A stretch of DNA of 25,760 nucleotides from an uncultured Dorea sp. (GCA_910587575.1 CAJULU010000044.1:1-25760), one strand, 5' to 3'. Shown: positions 13,257 through 21,730, counted from the first letter of the stretch. Numbers and translations are program-made. The notes: generated by a model from the sequence alone, not told the origin.

Positions 13257-15896
13257 TCAACCTAATTTCTGTTGCCTTAACCTATGATTGATTAACTTGA
13301 CATAGAGCAAGAACAGAAAAAGCCCCGCCGCTGACAGAATCTTTCCCGCCTTCACGCCGGGGGCATGATACACCATCCGGATCTCATGCTTCCCGGCTTC
13401 TATCCCGAATCCCAGGAACGCCGTATTGACTGCTTCCTGCTCCACCGTTTTTCCGTCCACCAGAATCTCGAAATTCTCGTCATAAGGGATTGTGGTAATC
13501 ACATACCCCGTATTTTTTACATCTATGGTTCCTGCAATACGGTTCCCCTTCGTCTTTTCCCAATCCGGCTGAAACATGGACTGATACAGTCCATCTTCTG
13601 TCCCCTCTTCCTGTGACAGACTTCCTTCTCCGGCTTCCGGTTCTGGCAGCCTCCCCAGAAATGCCTTTCCACCTCTGATCTCGTATTTTCCATTCCCAAG
13701 AACCACTTCCACCGTCTCCTGCCCTTCCTCCAATGGTACGGCATAGGTAAATTCCAGGTTCCCATTATAGTAAAAATGGCTTTCTGCCGTCAGCTTATTC
13801 CGGATTCCTTCCACCCAGACCGCAACATCCTTTGAAGGTCTCAGATTCTCAATCTGAAGCCGAAGAAACAGTACCCTCTCTCCCCCGGCCTCCTTCTCCT
13901 CTGAAACAGGCAGTCTGACACAGATTTCCTCGTCCTTTTCCGAATCTACGGATTCCGGTAAGCCTGACTCTATCGGGTCAACCAGTTCCTCTAATCCTTC
14001 CGCTTCCAGTAAGCCCTGTGTTTCCTGCGCTCCCTTCGTATCCTGTGTCTCTCCCTCCTTCACTACCGCTGCCTCAAGCAAGGCTAACTGATTATAGGGA
14101 AATTCCAGTTTCCGGTAATCATCCTCTCCCATCACCCGGTCTGTTGCATAGATCACAGGAGCTGCCTGATCATTTCGATACACCTTCCACTTCCCCTGGC
14201 TCTTCACTTCCTCAAACCCTGGCAAGGAGTTTTCTGCCACTACATATTTCACCCCCATAAACCGCTGAAATACCGGATTGTACACCGCAGACTGCATGAG
14301 ATAATTTCGGAAGGGCTCTTCTAACCGGAAAGTATCCTCCCGGAACTTAAGGTATCCCTCATGATAAGAGGACGAGTAAATCGAGGTGACATACTGTCCC
14401 ATATCCCAGACCCGGTTCAGATTCGCAGCATTTTCCGTATCGTCCCCCAACTGCTCCGTGCGGTAGAATCCCTCTTCCTGCGACCTGACCTCCCCAATCA
14501 TTTTCCCGATATCCGTATCCGTCATTTTCTCATAGAAATCCCTGGCAACCGCCTGGTTCTCCTGTGTATGATATGTAAAATCAGACACAGCCAGCAGAAA
14601 AACCGCCGGTATCAGCAGAATCGCCGAAGTCTTCTTCCAATATACAACCGCCAGACAGCAGATCAGCATCACAGCGCCATCCAGCAGCAGGATTCCCTCC
14701 TTTTTAATATTCCCCTGGTACATTCCCATACAGATCAGCCCTATGGTCAGCCCGTAAGGAAGGACTGCCGCAAGATTTTCCCTGCCGGTTTTCCTGCCGC
14801 TTTTTCCGCCGGATAATTCCGTAAGATGATACGAAAGAATATAGCATAAAAGAGGCAGGAACGGGATCATCACCTTATCACGCACATACAGGCCGCCGTT
14901 TAGCAGATAGGCGAATACCGGAACCGTCAGAACCGCCAGACAGCTGAATGCCAGTACCCGTTCCTGTAATTTCCGCCCAAAAAGCAGGGCTGTCAGCGCC
15001 GTCACCCCAAGGCTGGTCAGGCCGATCCCGTAAGGAGAATAACAGAATCTGGCCATCAATCCCCTGGGAATCAGCAGTTCCCCCAGCCGGGGCCTTGCGC
15101 CTTCCCCGCCCCGTCCGGTCAGTGTCAGCGCCGTCGGCACCAGCAGAAGGCCGCTCATCATTACCGCAAGCACAAAAGGAACGCTAAACCGTATCCCTTC
15201 TGCCAGAAAGCCTTTGAACGTTACCGGAATCTCTTGTTCCTCACAGACTGTCAGATACCGGTGGATTCCATACAAGATAAGGACAAGCATCCCGCCAATG
15301 CTGAAATAAAAACTGGTCAGAATCATAAGAAAGATACTGATTGTCAGCATTCCTCCCCGCCTGTCCTCAAAATACCGGTCCACACCCCAGAGCCCCAGAA
15401 GGAGAAAGGGCATATAATTCACAAACATAATCTGATGATAAGAATGGAAGATCACAGGACCGGACAGAAGAAACAGCAGGGATGTGCCCACACAGATCTT
15501 CTCAGAAAAGCCCCTGTTCCCAAGCCAGTAATACATCAGAAGAACCGAAGCCACAAGACTTAACAGCTGGACCGCTATCATATAATCTGACATTTTTACA
15601 AAGGGCAGCAGATAAGACGGCAGAAGCACCGGGCTGTAAAGCCCGTAATAAGCAAAGTTGTAGATATTCTGCCCGCCCCCGATGTTTGCCCCGAACTCCG
15701 GGAAGAATTCCCCTGTATCATAAAACTGCTGCCGGAAATAATCCGGCAGTACACTGTGCTGACTGATCCAGTCTACTTTCGCACCGAACACGCCATAGCG
15801 CAGACAGAACAGATAACAGAAGCCTAAGGTCAGCCCCGTCAGCAGCGCAGACGTCAGTACCTTCTTTTTGTCCCCTCTATACAGAAGCCGCTCCAT
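13257..15896 (-). CDS. yfhO: YfhO-family integral membrane protein (putative GT-C glycosyltransferase)
   Basis: This 879-residue protein has about 12 hydrophobic segments between residues 13 and 440. A long extracytoplasmic domain follows (about 445-845), with a final membrane segment near the C-terminus (ILSAAGLFLFLLYVKL). The N-terminal loop WISQHSVLPDYFRQQFYDTG and the GGGQNIYNFAYYGLYSP motif are characteristic of the YfhO family. In Bacillus subtilis CsbB makes a lipid-linked GlcNAc and YfhO passes it to lipoteichoic acid; a similar role here is inferred. The gene overlaps the CsbB-like transferase gene by 20 bases, supporting the pairing. An unusual acidic, Glu/Gln-rich insertion spans about 611-672, and a shorter one about 745-767. 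Confidence 0.88.
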   Translation of the reverse strand: MERLLYRGDKKKVLTSALLTGLTLGFCYLFCLRYGVFGAKVDWISQHSVLPDYFRQQFYDTGEFFPEFGANIGGGQNIYNFAYYGLYSPVLLPSYLLPFVKMSDYMIAVQLLSLVASVLLMYYWLGNRGFSEKICVGTSLLFLLSGPVIFHSYHQIMFVNYMPFLLLGLWGVDRYFEDRRGGMLTISIFLMILTSFYFSIGGMLVLILYGIHRYLTVCEEQEIPVTFKGFLAEGIRFSVPFVLAVMMSGLLLVPTALTLTGRGGEGARPRLGELLIPRGLMARFCYSPYGIGLTSLGVTALTALLFGRKLQERVLAFSCLAVLTVPVFAYLLNGGLYVRDKVMIPFLPLLCYILSYHLTELSGGKSGRKTGRENLAAVLPYGLTIGLICMGMYQGNIKKEGILLLDGAVMLICCLAVVYWKKTSAILLIPAVFLLAVSDFTYHTQENQAVARDFYEKMTDTDIGKMIGEVRSQEEGFYRTEQLGDDTENAANLNRVWDMGQYVTSIYSSSYHEGYLKFREDTFRLEEPFRNYLMQSAVYNPVFQRFMGVKYVVAENSLPGFEEVKSQGKWKVYRNDQAAPVIYATDRVMGEDDYRKLEFPYNQLALLEAAVVKEGETQDTKGAQETQGLLEAEGLEELVDPIESGLPESVDSEKDEEICVRLPVSEEKEAGGERVLFLRLQIENLRPSKDVAVWVEGIRNKLTAESHFYYNGNLEFTYAVPLEEGQETVEVVLGNGKYEIRGGKAFLGRLPEPEAGEGSLSQEEGTEDGLYQSMFQPDWEKTKGNRIAGTIDVKNTGYVITTIPYDENFEILVDGKTVEQEAVNTAFLGFGIEAGKHEIRMVYHAPGVKAGKILSAAGLFLFLLYVKLINHRLRQQKLG

Positions 15897-16842
15897 GCCT
15901 GTCCCCCTCCTTCTCCTCGCTGGAATCTTTCAGAATAAAGATGGGCCTGTGCTTCGTCTCCAGATAAGTCTTGGACAAATATTCTCCTACAATTCCCGTA
16001 CAGAAAAGCTGGATTCCGCTCACCATGAAAATGATGCACACCAGCGACGGCCACCCGGACACCGGATCTCCCCAGATCAGTGTCCTCACGATGATCACCA
16101 GAATCATAAGGAACGACAGGGCACAGAAGCAGACTCCCACAACCGATGCCAGTGACAGGGGTGCAACGGAAAATCCGGTGATTCCTTCTAAGGAATAAGT
16201 AAATAATTTCCGTACCGACCACTTGGTCTGTCCGGCACAGCGTCCCACGTTCTGGAATTCCAGCCATTTGGTCCGGAATCCCACCCATTCAAAGATTCCT
16301 TTGGAAAAGCGATTGTATTCGCTCATTCCCAGTACGGCGTCCACCATCTTTCGTTTCATCAGACGGTAATCCCTGGCGCCGTTGACGATCTCTGTCTTGG
16401 AAATACTGTTGATAAATTTATAAAAACTTTCTGACAAAAAGGACCGGATCTTCGGTTCTCCTGCCCGGGTGGACCGCCTGGTTGCCACGCTGTCGTAATC
16501 CTCTTCCGCAAGAATCCGGAACATTTCCGGCAGAAGCCCCGGCGGATCCTGCAGATCTACATCCATGGTTGCCACATAATCACCGGCCGCATTCTGAAGT
16601 CCTGCATAGATTGCCGCTTCTTTTCCGAAATTCCTGGAAAACGACAGATACCGGCACCGGCTGTCTCCCTCGTTCATCTCCTTTAATATGGAAAGGGTCC
16701 GGTCCGAAGAGCCGTCATCTACGAAGATCAGTTCAAATTCTTCCTCTGACATCTCCTCCATCACCCGGCTCATCTCACGATAATACACCGGAAGAGCCTC
16801 TTCTTCATTAAAACAAGGAACTACAATGCTGATTGTGCTCAT
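15877..16842 (-). CDS. csbB: CsbB/GtrB-like polyprenyl-phosphate glycosyltransferase
   Basis: This 321-residue family-2 glycosyltransferase has an N-terminal GT-A domain with VVPCFNEEEALP, FVDDGSSDRT (about 40-49), the metal-binding MDVDLQDPP (D94-x-D96) and AGQTKWSVRKL (the Q-x-x-K-W-like acceptor element). Two C-terminal membrane helices (about 228-255 and 262-290) follow and end in EYLSKTYLETKHRPIF, as in CsbB, GtrB and ArnC-type enzymes. It should load a sugar from an NDP-sugar onto undecaprenyl phosphate at the inner membrane face. ATG at 16842 has GGAGG 8 nt upstream. It overlaps the YfhO gene downstream; the GtrA-like protein at 4085 could act as flippase. The sugar is not deducible, and the symbol is by similarity only. 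Confidence 0.9.
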   Translation of the reverse strand: MSTISIVVPCFNEEEALPVYYREMSRVMEEMSEEEFELIFVDDGSSDRTLSILKEMNEGDSRCRYLSFSRNFGKEAAIYAGLQNAAGDYVATMDVDLQDPPGLLPEMFRILAEEDYDSVATRRSTRAGEPKIRSFLSESFYKFINSISKTEIVNGARDYRLMKRKMVDAVLGMSEYNRFSKGIFEWVGFRTKWLEFQNVGRCAGQTKWSVRKLFTYSLEGITGFSVAPLSLASVVGVCFCALSFLMILVIIVRTLIWGDPVSGWPSLVCIIFMVSGIQLFCTGIVGEYLSKTYLETKHRPIFILKDSSEEKEGDRHGAASV

Positions 16843-16913
16843 CCTACATACCTCCGTATCTTACTCAGATTTTCTATATTTTTCCCTTCATATGCATACT
16901 TTACACGGTATCT

Positions 16914-16985
16914 CTTAAGAAACGGCAAAATTAAATCTTAAAATTTCTTAAGAACTTCTAAGGAATTCCAAAAACCTGTTATACT
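16914..16985 (+). promoter_or_regulatory. CTTAAG-box array and promoter of the plus-strand two-component system
   Basis: The boxes are CTTAAG (16914), CTTAAA (16937), CTTAAG (16947) and CTAAGG (16958). The last three are phased at 10 and 11 bp, the spacing expected for a tandemly binding OmpR-type dimer. The last box overlaps the -35 position (TCTAAG) 17 bp before TATACT (16980-16985). This fits activator-dependent autoregulation. Confidence 0.55.
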
Positions 16986-17047
16986 GACTGTAAGCAATTC
17001 TGCGGCAGAAATATGGATCAAAGCGGACTGCCTGCCCAGAACACAGA

Positions 17048-17065
17048 CTTAAGCATCTTAAGCAT
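17048..17065 (+). repeat. Tandem 9-bp repeat CTTAAGCAT x2 in the leader
   Basis: Two exact, adjacent copies of CTTAAGCAT lie between the promoter and the start codon of the response regulator. They share the CTTAAG core with the upstream boxes and may be a further binding site. Confidence 0.6.
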
Positions 17066-17081
17066 AGGGGGACACGTAAGC

Positions 17082-17816
17082 ATGAATACATCACGCATCT
17101 TAATCGTAGACGACAACCCGGAAATCCGGGAGATCATCCATATCCTGCTGGAAGGAGAAGGATTCGAGATCAGGGAGGCCAAAGACGGCAGACAGGCACT
17201 TGAACTGGCGGAAAGCCTGGACTTCGATCTCATCATCCTGGATATCATGATGCCAGGCATAAACGGTTACCAGACCTGTATAGAGATCCGCCAGAACAGC
17301 AATGCTCCGATCCTGTTCTTAAGCGCACGCACCAAAGACAGTGACAAGACCCTGGGCTTCTCAAGCGGCGGAGATGATTACCTTGCCAAACCATTTTCCT
17401 ATAACGAACTCATCAGCCGGGCCAAGGCGCTGATCCGCCGTTACCAGGTCTACCGTGGGAAAGACGCCCCCCTTACGTCCGCACCGGGCGAGGCGGCTCA
17501 GAAAGAGGAACACCGGGGGCCTCTCATCTTCCATCATCTTAAAATTGATGAAGAAACAGAAGCAGTCACCTCTGAGGGAAACCCTCTGGTGCTGACTGAC
17601 ACAGAGTATGCCATGCTGCTTCTTCTGGTGAAGCACCGGGGCCAGATTTTTTCCGCACAGCATCTCTATGAATCTGTGTGGAACGAACCCTACTACTACG
17701 GAGCCAACAATACAGTCATGGTACACATCCGCAACCTCCGGCTTAAGATTGAGAAAGATCCGAAGAATCCTTTGCTGATTAAGACTGTCTGGGGAAAGGG
17801 GTACCGCTGTGACTAG
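17082..17816 (+). CDS. OmpR-family response regulator (second system)
   Basis: This 244-residue regulator has a receiver with D10-D11, phospho-acceptor D54 (LIILDIMMPGINGYQ), S81 in place of the usual Thr, and K103 (DDYLAKPFS). The C-terminal winged helix (LTDTEYAMLLLLVKHRGQIF ... LIKTVWGKGYRCD) is complete. The linker (about 126-148) is Pro/Ala/Glu-rich and long. The frame is open from 17013, but the ATG at 17082 has GGGGG about 10 nt before it and the domain begins immediately, so it is preferred. It overlaps the kinase gene by 8 bases. The phased CTTAAG boxes upstream are its likely binding sites. Confidence 0.95.
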   Translation: MNTSRILIVDDNPEIREIIHILLEGEGFEIREAKDGRQALELAESLDFDLIILDIMMPGINGYQTCIEIRQNSNAPILFLSARTKDSDKTLGFSSGGDDYLAKPFSYNELISRAKALIRRYQVYRGKDAPLTSAPGEAAQKEEHRGPLIFHHLKIDEETEAVTSEGNPLVLTDTEYAMLLLLVKHRGQIFSAQHLYESVWNEPYYYGANNTVMVHIRNLRLKIEKDPKNPLLIKTVWGKGYRCD

Positions 17817-19158
17817 ACGATTCAGGGACTTAAAAATCCGCACACAATCTGCAATTGCAATCCTGTGCTCCCTTGTCATTGCTTTTTCCTTATTTGAACT
17901 GTTATGGCTGAACAAATGGAAACTGTGTGAGACCGCCGAGCGCCTTAATCTCTTCTACACCCAGATGGAAGATGAAGATTTCAGCAATACTCTTATGGAA
18001 GAAGCCCTGCATTACAATATCCCGGAATCTGAAGCAGATACCGAGGCAGTGGCGGCATTAGATCCATTCTTTGACCTTGCCGGCGAATACACCGGTATCT
18101 ACATTTACGGCATGGATGACGGGTTATTCCGGGCCGGAAGATTTGCGCCGGCCATGGAAGATGAAGGCTTTCTGTTCTTTTTCAATGTCGGATACCGTCT
18201 TACAGGCGGTGAAGGAGAGTTTGTACAGGATTTTCCATTGGCCTTTGCAAACGGTACCGCACAGGTGATGATATATAATTACGAGCGGGCTTTATTTGTG
18301 TATCCCTTTCTGCTTGTGTGCCTCCTTCTGTCCATTTCCCTGTTCCTTGGCCTTGTGCTCTCCTTTCTGAACCGGAAGATGCGCCAGGTCCTGGTTCTGA
18401 AAGACGAGATCCTTACCATGTCCGGCGGAGACTTAAGCCACCAGATTCCCGATCTGGGCGGCAACGAGATCGGAATTCTTGCCAGCGAACTGAACCATTT
18501 AAGAGAATCCCTGTATGACAACATCCAGAAGGAACAGGAGAGCAGGAAAGCCAACCAGGATCTGATTACCGCACTCTCCCATGATCTCCGGACTCCCTTA
18601 ACCATCCTGAGCGGTTATCTGGAAGTGCTGAAACTGAAACGGAACCCCCAGACACAGGAAGAGTACCTGGACCGTTGTCTGAAAAAAGCAGAAGACATTA
18701 AGGATCTGACGGACCGGATGTTTGAGTATGCACTGGTGGCGGAAGAAAACGAGACGCTGGAAATCGTCTGGCTCTCCACAGATTTCATCCGGCAGTGTCT
18801 GACGGAAAACTGCGACTTTATCCGTCTGGCAGGATTCACTGCAGATCTGGTGATAACGGAAACCACCGGCGTGCTGCAAAGTGATAAGACCATGCTGAAA
18901 CGAATCTTCAATAACCTGTTTTCCAACATCCTGAAATATGGGGATAAGAAACAGACGGTCTGCATATCCGGCCAGATACGGGAATCCGAATTTCTGGTTT
19001 CTGTTACGAACTCCATTAAAAATGATGCCGGGCAGACAGACAGCACCAACATCGGTCTGAAAAGCGTGGATAAGATGATTCACCTTCTGCATGGCAGAAT
19101 GGACGTCCAGCAGGAGGAAGAACGGTTCCAGGTCGAACTGGGGCTTCCCCTCAGGTAA
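17809..19158 (+). CDS. Sensor histidine kinase (second system)
   Basis: This 449-residue kinase starts at GTG 17809, with AAAGGGG about 7 nt upstream, overlapping the regulator stop. Membrane segments lie at about 13-34 and 160-187. The 125-residue extracytoplasmic region between them is rich in Glu/Asp and aromatic residues. HAMP covers about 188-245, and the H-box is ALSHDLRTPLT (His258). The N-box is NNLFSNILKYG (about 368-378). The usual DxGxG G1 box is replaced by VTNSIKND (399-406), while G2 is reduced to STNIGLKSV; this form is known in some Firmicute antibiotic-response kinases. No transporter gene is adjacent. The signal is unknown. Confidence 0.93.
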   Translation: MTRRFRDLKIRTQSAIAILCSLVIAFSLFELLWLNKWKLCETAERLNLFYTQMEDEDFSNTLMEEALHYNIPESEADTEAVAALDPFFDLAGEYTGIYIYGMDDGLFRAGRFAPAMEDEGFLFFFNVGYRLTGGEGEFVQDFPLAFANGTAQVMIYNYERALFVYPFLLVCLLLSISLFLGLVLSFLNRKMRQVLVLKDEILTMSGGDLSHQIPDLGGNEIGILASELNHLRESLYDNIQKEQESRKANQDLITALSHDLRTPLTILSGYLEVLKLKRNPQTQEEYLDRCLKKAEDIKDLTDRMFEYALVAEENETLEIVWLSTDFIRQCLTENCDFIRLAGFTADLVITETTGVLQSDKTMLKRIFNNLFSNILKYGDKKQTVCISGQIRESEFLVSVTNSIKNDAGQTDSTNIGLKSVDKMIHLLHGRMDVQQEEERFQVELGLPLR

Positions 19159-19270
19159 GGAGCCCGAAGAAAAGTCAGAAATTCATAAAATTGTATTGAT
19201 TTTTTCCCGGAAATCTGTTTATCTATATATTATCTGATTGATAACAACATAGCAAAGAGAGGAATACAGC

Positions 19271-20131
19271 ATGAAACCTATCAAAGAAGGAAAAGTACGC
19301 GAGATTTACGACAACGGCGACAGCCTCATCATGGTTGCCACAGACCGTATCAGTTGTTTTGACGTCATTCTGAAAAATGACGTGACAAAGAAAGGCACCG
19401 TCCTGACCCAGATGTCAAAGTTCTGGTTTGACATGACGAAGGATATCCTGCCTAACCACATGATTTCCACGGATGTGAACGATATGCCGGAATTCTTCCG
19501 GAATCCCCGGTTTGACGGGAACAGCATGATATGCCGGAAACTTGAGATGCTGCCCATCGAGTGCATCGTCCGGGGCTACATTACCGGAAGCGGCTGGGCC
19601 AGCTACCAGAAGGACGGTACGGTCTGCGGCATCCGGCTGCCGGAAGGGCTGAAGGAATCCGACAGACTGCCAGAGCCCATCTACACGCCTTCTACCAAGG
19701 CCGAGATCGGTGATCATGATGAGAATATTTCCTATGAGCAGAGCATTGCACACCTGGAGAAATATTTCCCGGGAAAAGGGGAAGAATATGCGGCTAAGCT
19801 TCGTGACTGCACCCTTGCCCTCTATCAGAAATGTGCGGACTACGCCCTGAAGCGGGGCATTATCATCGCAGATACCAAGTTCGAGTTCGGCCTGGATGAA
19901 AACGGGGAACTGGTCATTGGTGATGAGATGCTCACACCGGACAGCTCCCGTTTCTGGCCTGCCGACGGATATGAGCCGGGACATGGACAGCCATCCTTCG
20001 ACAAGCAGTTTGCCCGCGACTGGCTGAAAGCCAACCCGGACAATGACTGGACGCTGCCGGAGGAGATTGTGGAGAAGACCATCCAGAAGTATCTGCAGGG
20101 ATATGAGATGCTGACCGGAAAGCAATTATGA
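19271..20131 (+). CDS. purC: Phosphoribosylaminoimidazole-succinocarboxamide synthase
   Basis: SAICAR synthetase joins CAIR and aspartate with ATP in de novo purine synthesis. The 286 residues contain EGKVREIYDNGDSLIMVATD at the N-terminus (nucleotide-binding hairpin), DRISCFDV, ECIVRGYITGSGWASYQKDG, and the family signatures IADTKFEFGLDENGEL and GDEMLTPDSSRFWPA. Length fits the longer eukaryote-like PurC type. ATG at 19271 follows GAGAGGA at 7 nt. It stands alone, away from other pur genes in this window. No purine riboswitch is visible in the 110-nt upstream gap. Its last codons form the first unit of a degenerate triple repeat running past the stop. Confidence 0.97.
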   Translation: MKPIKEGKVREIYDNGDSLIMVATDRISCFDVILKNDVTKKGTVLTQMSKFWFDMTKDILPNHMISTDVNDMPEFFRNPRFDGNSMICRKLEMLPIECIVRGYITGSGWASYQKDGTVCGIRLPEGLKESDRLPEPIYTPSTKAEIGDHDENISYEQSIAHLEKYFPGKGEEYAAKLRDCTLALYQKCADYALKRGIIIADTKFEFGLDENGELVIGDEMLTPDSSRFWPADGYEPGHGQPSFDKQFARDWLKANPDNDWTLPEEIVEKTIQKYLQGYEMLTGKQL

Positions 20132-20202
20132 TTTCAGACTGGATGACTGGAGAGCAATTTGCATTTCAGGATGGCCGGAAAACAATTCGTATTTCAGACA
20201 GG
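20111..20202. repeat. Degenerate 32-bp triple repeat across the purC stop
   Basis: There are three similar units (20111-20142, 20143-20174, 20175-20202). Each carries a core like GGAAAGCAATT, three variable bases, then ATTTCAG. Unit 1 includes the end and stop of purC, so the 3' end of the gene appears to have been tandemly duplicated and then to have drifted. Confidence 0.65.
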
Positions 20203-20247
20203 AAAGCCGCCTTGCACAGCTATGAACAAGGCGGCCTTCCTGTTTTT
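20201..20247 (+). terminator. Rho-independent terminator after purC
   Basis: A 9-bp GC-rich stem GCCGCCTTG/CAAGGCGGC (20206-20214 with 20227-20235) is extended by four more pairs beyond one mismatch. It is followed by TGTTTTT on the plus strand. Confidence 0.92.
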
Positions 20248-20250
20248 ATG

Positions 20251-20290
20251 TCACTTTATATCACTTTATATGACTTTTTGTCACTTTATA
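20251..20290. repeat. 10-bp tandem repeat, four units
   Basis: TCACTTTATA occurs at 20251, 20261 and 20281, with a variant TGACTTTTTG at 20271, in exact 10-bp phase. It lies between the purC terminator and the end of the convergent htrA-like gene. Confidence 0.8.
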
Positions 20291-20302
20291 TCTAATTATT
20301 GT

Positions 20303-21574
20303 CTAATTTGAGCCTTTCCCAAGAGTTACTTCCACATCCCTGTTCTGGTATTCTCCATTGCTTCCCGGAATGGCAAGCGTCACCGTCACCGTCTCTCCTG
20401 CCCGGTAATACTGAAGCTGCTCCAGAAGCGTACTGGTATTGTTAATCGTTGTTCCGTTCAGAGCGGTAATGACAGACCCCTTCGTAATCCCGGCACGCTC
20501 TGCTCCGCCGCCTTTGATTACGTCTGTGATATACACGCCTACCGGCATCTGATACATCTGAGATGTCTCCTGTGTCACGTCTACCGGCTCTGAGATTCCG
20601 AGATATCCTCTTTCTTCGTCTGCAACCTTGGTTCTGGTCTCCCGGTTCATCAGTCCTTCAATGGTATCTCTTGCTTCGGAAACCGGAATGGCGTAACCGA
20701 TTCCTTCTACCGCCTCATAGGCAGCCTTCGCCGTATTGATGCCAATGACCTCGCCTTTCGCATTCAGCAGCGCCCCGCCGCTGTTTCCAGGATTAATGGC
20801 AGCGTCCGTCTGAATCAGATTGCTGTCGAATCCTTCAATCCTTCTTTCCGTTGCGGAAATAATTCCGCTGGTGACGGACTGTCCGTAACCAAGGGCATTT
20901 CCGATGGCAATAGCTTCCTCTCCTACCTGGATCTCATCAGAATCTCCCAGAGTCGCAACTGCGATCTTCTCCCTGGTGCTGGATCTGATCTTGTCAAGTT
21001 CCACTGCTACAACCGCCAGATCCCGGCTTGCATCCGTTCCTTTGATGTTGGCCTCCACGCTTTCTTCATCTATAAAGGAAACGGTCAGCGTGTCGCTTCC
21101 CTCCACCACATGGTTGTTGGTTACCACCAGAAGTTCTGTATCATTCTGCCCGATGATGATGCCGGAACCTGCGCTCTGGCTCTCTCTCTCCTGGATACCG
21201 CCGAAGAAGCTCTGCACCTGCTGGACGCTCATGTTGGTGATGGAGACCACGGACGGCATAGCATTTTCCGCAATCTCGGCTATGTCTGACTTGGAGGTGC
21301 CGCCGGAGGCGGTGGTCAGTTTTGCACTGCCGATATTTTCCGTCTTCCCGGTTTTTTCCGTACTCTCTTTTTCCGTCTTCGTATTCAGGAATTTTCCTGC
21401 CACAATGTTGCTGGTCTGAAATGCCGCACTTGCCGTCACGCCGAACACCAGCCCGAAGCACACGGTCTTCACCCACTTTGGCGCACCTTTCTTCTTGTGA
21501 GGCGGCCTGTACTCTGAATTGTTCTGCTGATTGGAATCCTGTCCTGGTGTGTAATAATTATATTGATGATCCAT
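20303..21574 (-). CDS. htrA: HtrA/DegP-like membrane-anchored serine protease
   Basis: This protein of about 423 residues has a cytoplasmic Gln/Asn/Pro-rich tail and one membrane anchor (WVKTVCFGLVFGVTASAAF, about 34-52). A Ser/Thr/Lys-rich linker leads to the trypsin-like domain with His155 (VTNNHVVEG), Asp185 (ASRDLAVV) and Ser265 (NPGNSGGALL). One PDZ domain (about 325-415, GYLGISEPVDV ... GAERAGITKGSVITALNG) follows. It degrades or refolds damaged exported proteins outside the membrane. The frame begins at 21601, but the ATG at 21574 has AGGAG 8 nt upstream and is preferred. An inverted repeat CTGTCA/TGACAG lies about 65-95 bases upstream. Confidence 0.94.
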   Translation of the reverse strand: MDHQYNYYTPGQDSNQQNNSEYRPPHKKKGAPKWVKTVCFGLVFGVTASAAFQTSNIVAGKFLNTKTEKESTEKTGKTENIGSAKLTTASGGTSKSDIAEIAENAMPSVVSITNMSVQQVQSFFGGIQERESQSAGSGIIIGQNDTELLVVTNNHVVEGSDTLTVSFIDEESVEANIKGTDASRDLAVVAVELDKIRSSTREKIAVATLGDSDEIQVGEEAIAIGNALGYGQSVTSGIISATERRIEGFDSNLIQTDAAINPGNSGGALLNAKGEVIGINTAKAAYEAVEGIGYAIPVSEARDTIEGLMNRETRTKVADEERGYLGISEPVDVTQETSQMYQMPVGVYITDVIKGGGAERAGITKGSVITALNGTTINNTSTLLEQLQYYRAGETVTVTLAIPGSNGEYQNRDVEVTLGKGSN

Positions 21575-21638
21575 ACTGATATCTCCTTTCATCCGGTTCA
21601 TTTATTTCTCTGTATCTTTGTTTCTGTTTAGTAGTTTA

Positions 21639-21666
21639 CTGTCAAATTGTGTTTAAACTGTGACAG
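21639..21666. promoter_or_regulatory. Inverted repeat upstream of htrA
   Basis: CTGTCA (21639-21644) and TGACAG (21661-21666) are separated by 16 bases containing TTTAAA. On the minus strand the nearer arm forms TTGACA, so the repeat overlaps a possible -35 element of the htrA promoter. No good -10 was found at standard spacing. Confidence 0.4.
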
Positions 21667-21689
21667 AAACGTGATGAATTTTTAAATTC

Positions 21690-21730
21690 AAAAAAAGCTG
21701 CTGCAAAATTCCTTTTCATTTTGCAGCAGC
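21690..21730 (-). terminator. Rho-independent terminator after the alanyl-tRNA editing gene
   Basis: A perfect 13-bp stem GCTGCTGCAAAAT/ATTTTGCAGCAGC (21697-21709 with 21718-21730) has an 8-base loop. On the minus strand it is followed by seven T, just past the stop at 21735. Confidence 0.95.

Noticed and set aside
13018..13260. Small RNA gene called from the plus-strand promoter
   Set aside because: The promoter is kept as a weak candidate, but the downstream inverted repeat has no T-run on the plus strand, so no RNA boundaries can be defined.
20143..20295. 50-codon plus-strand ORF after purC starting MTGEQF
   Set aside because: It runs through the purC terminator hairpin and the 10-bp repeat, has no ribosome binding site, and is explained by duplication of the purC end.
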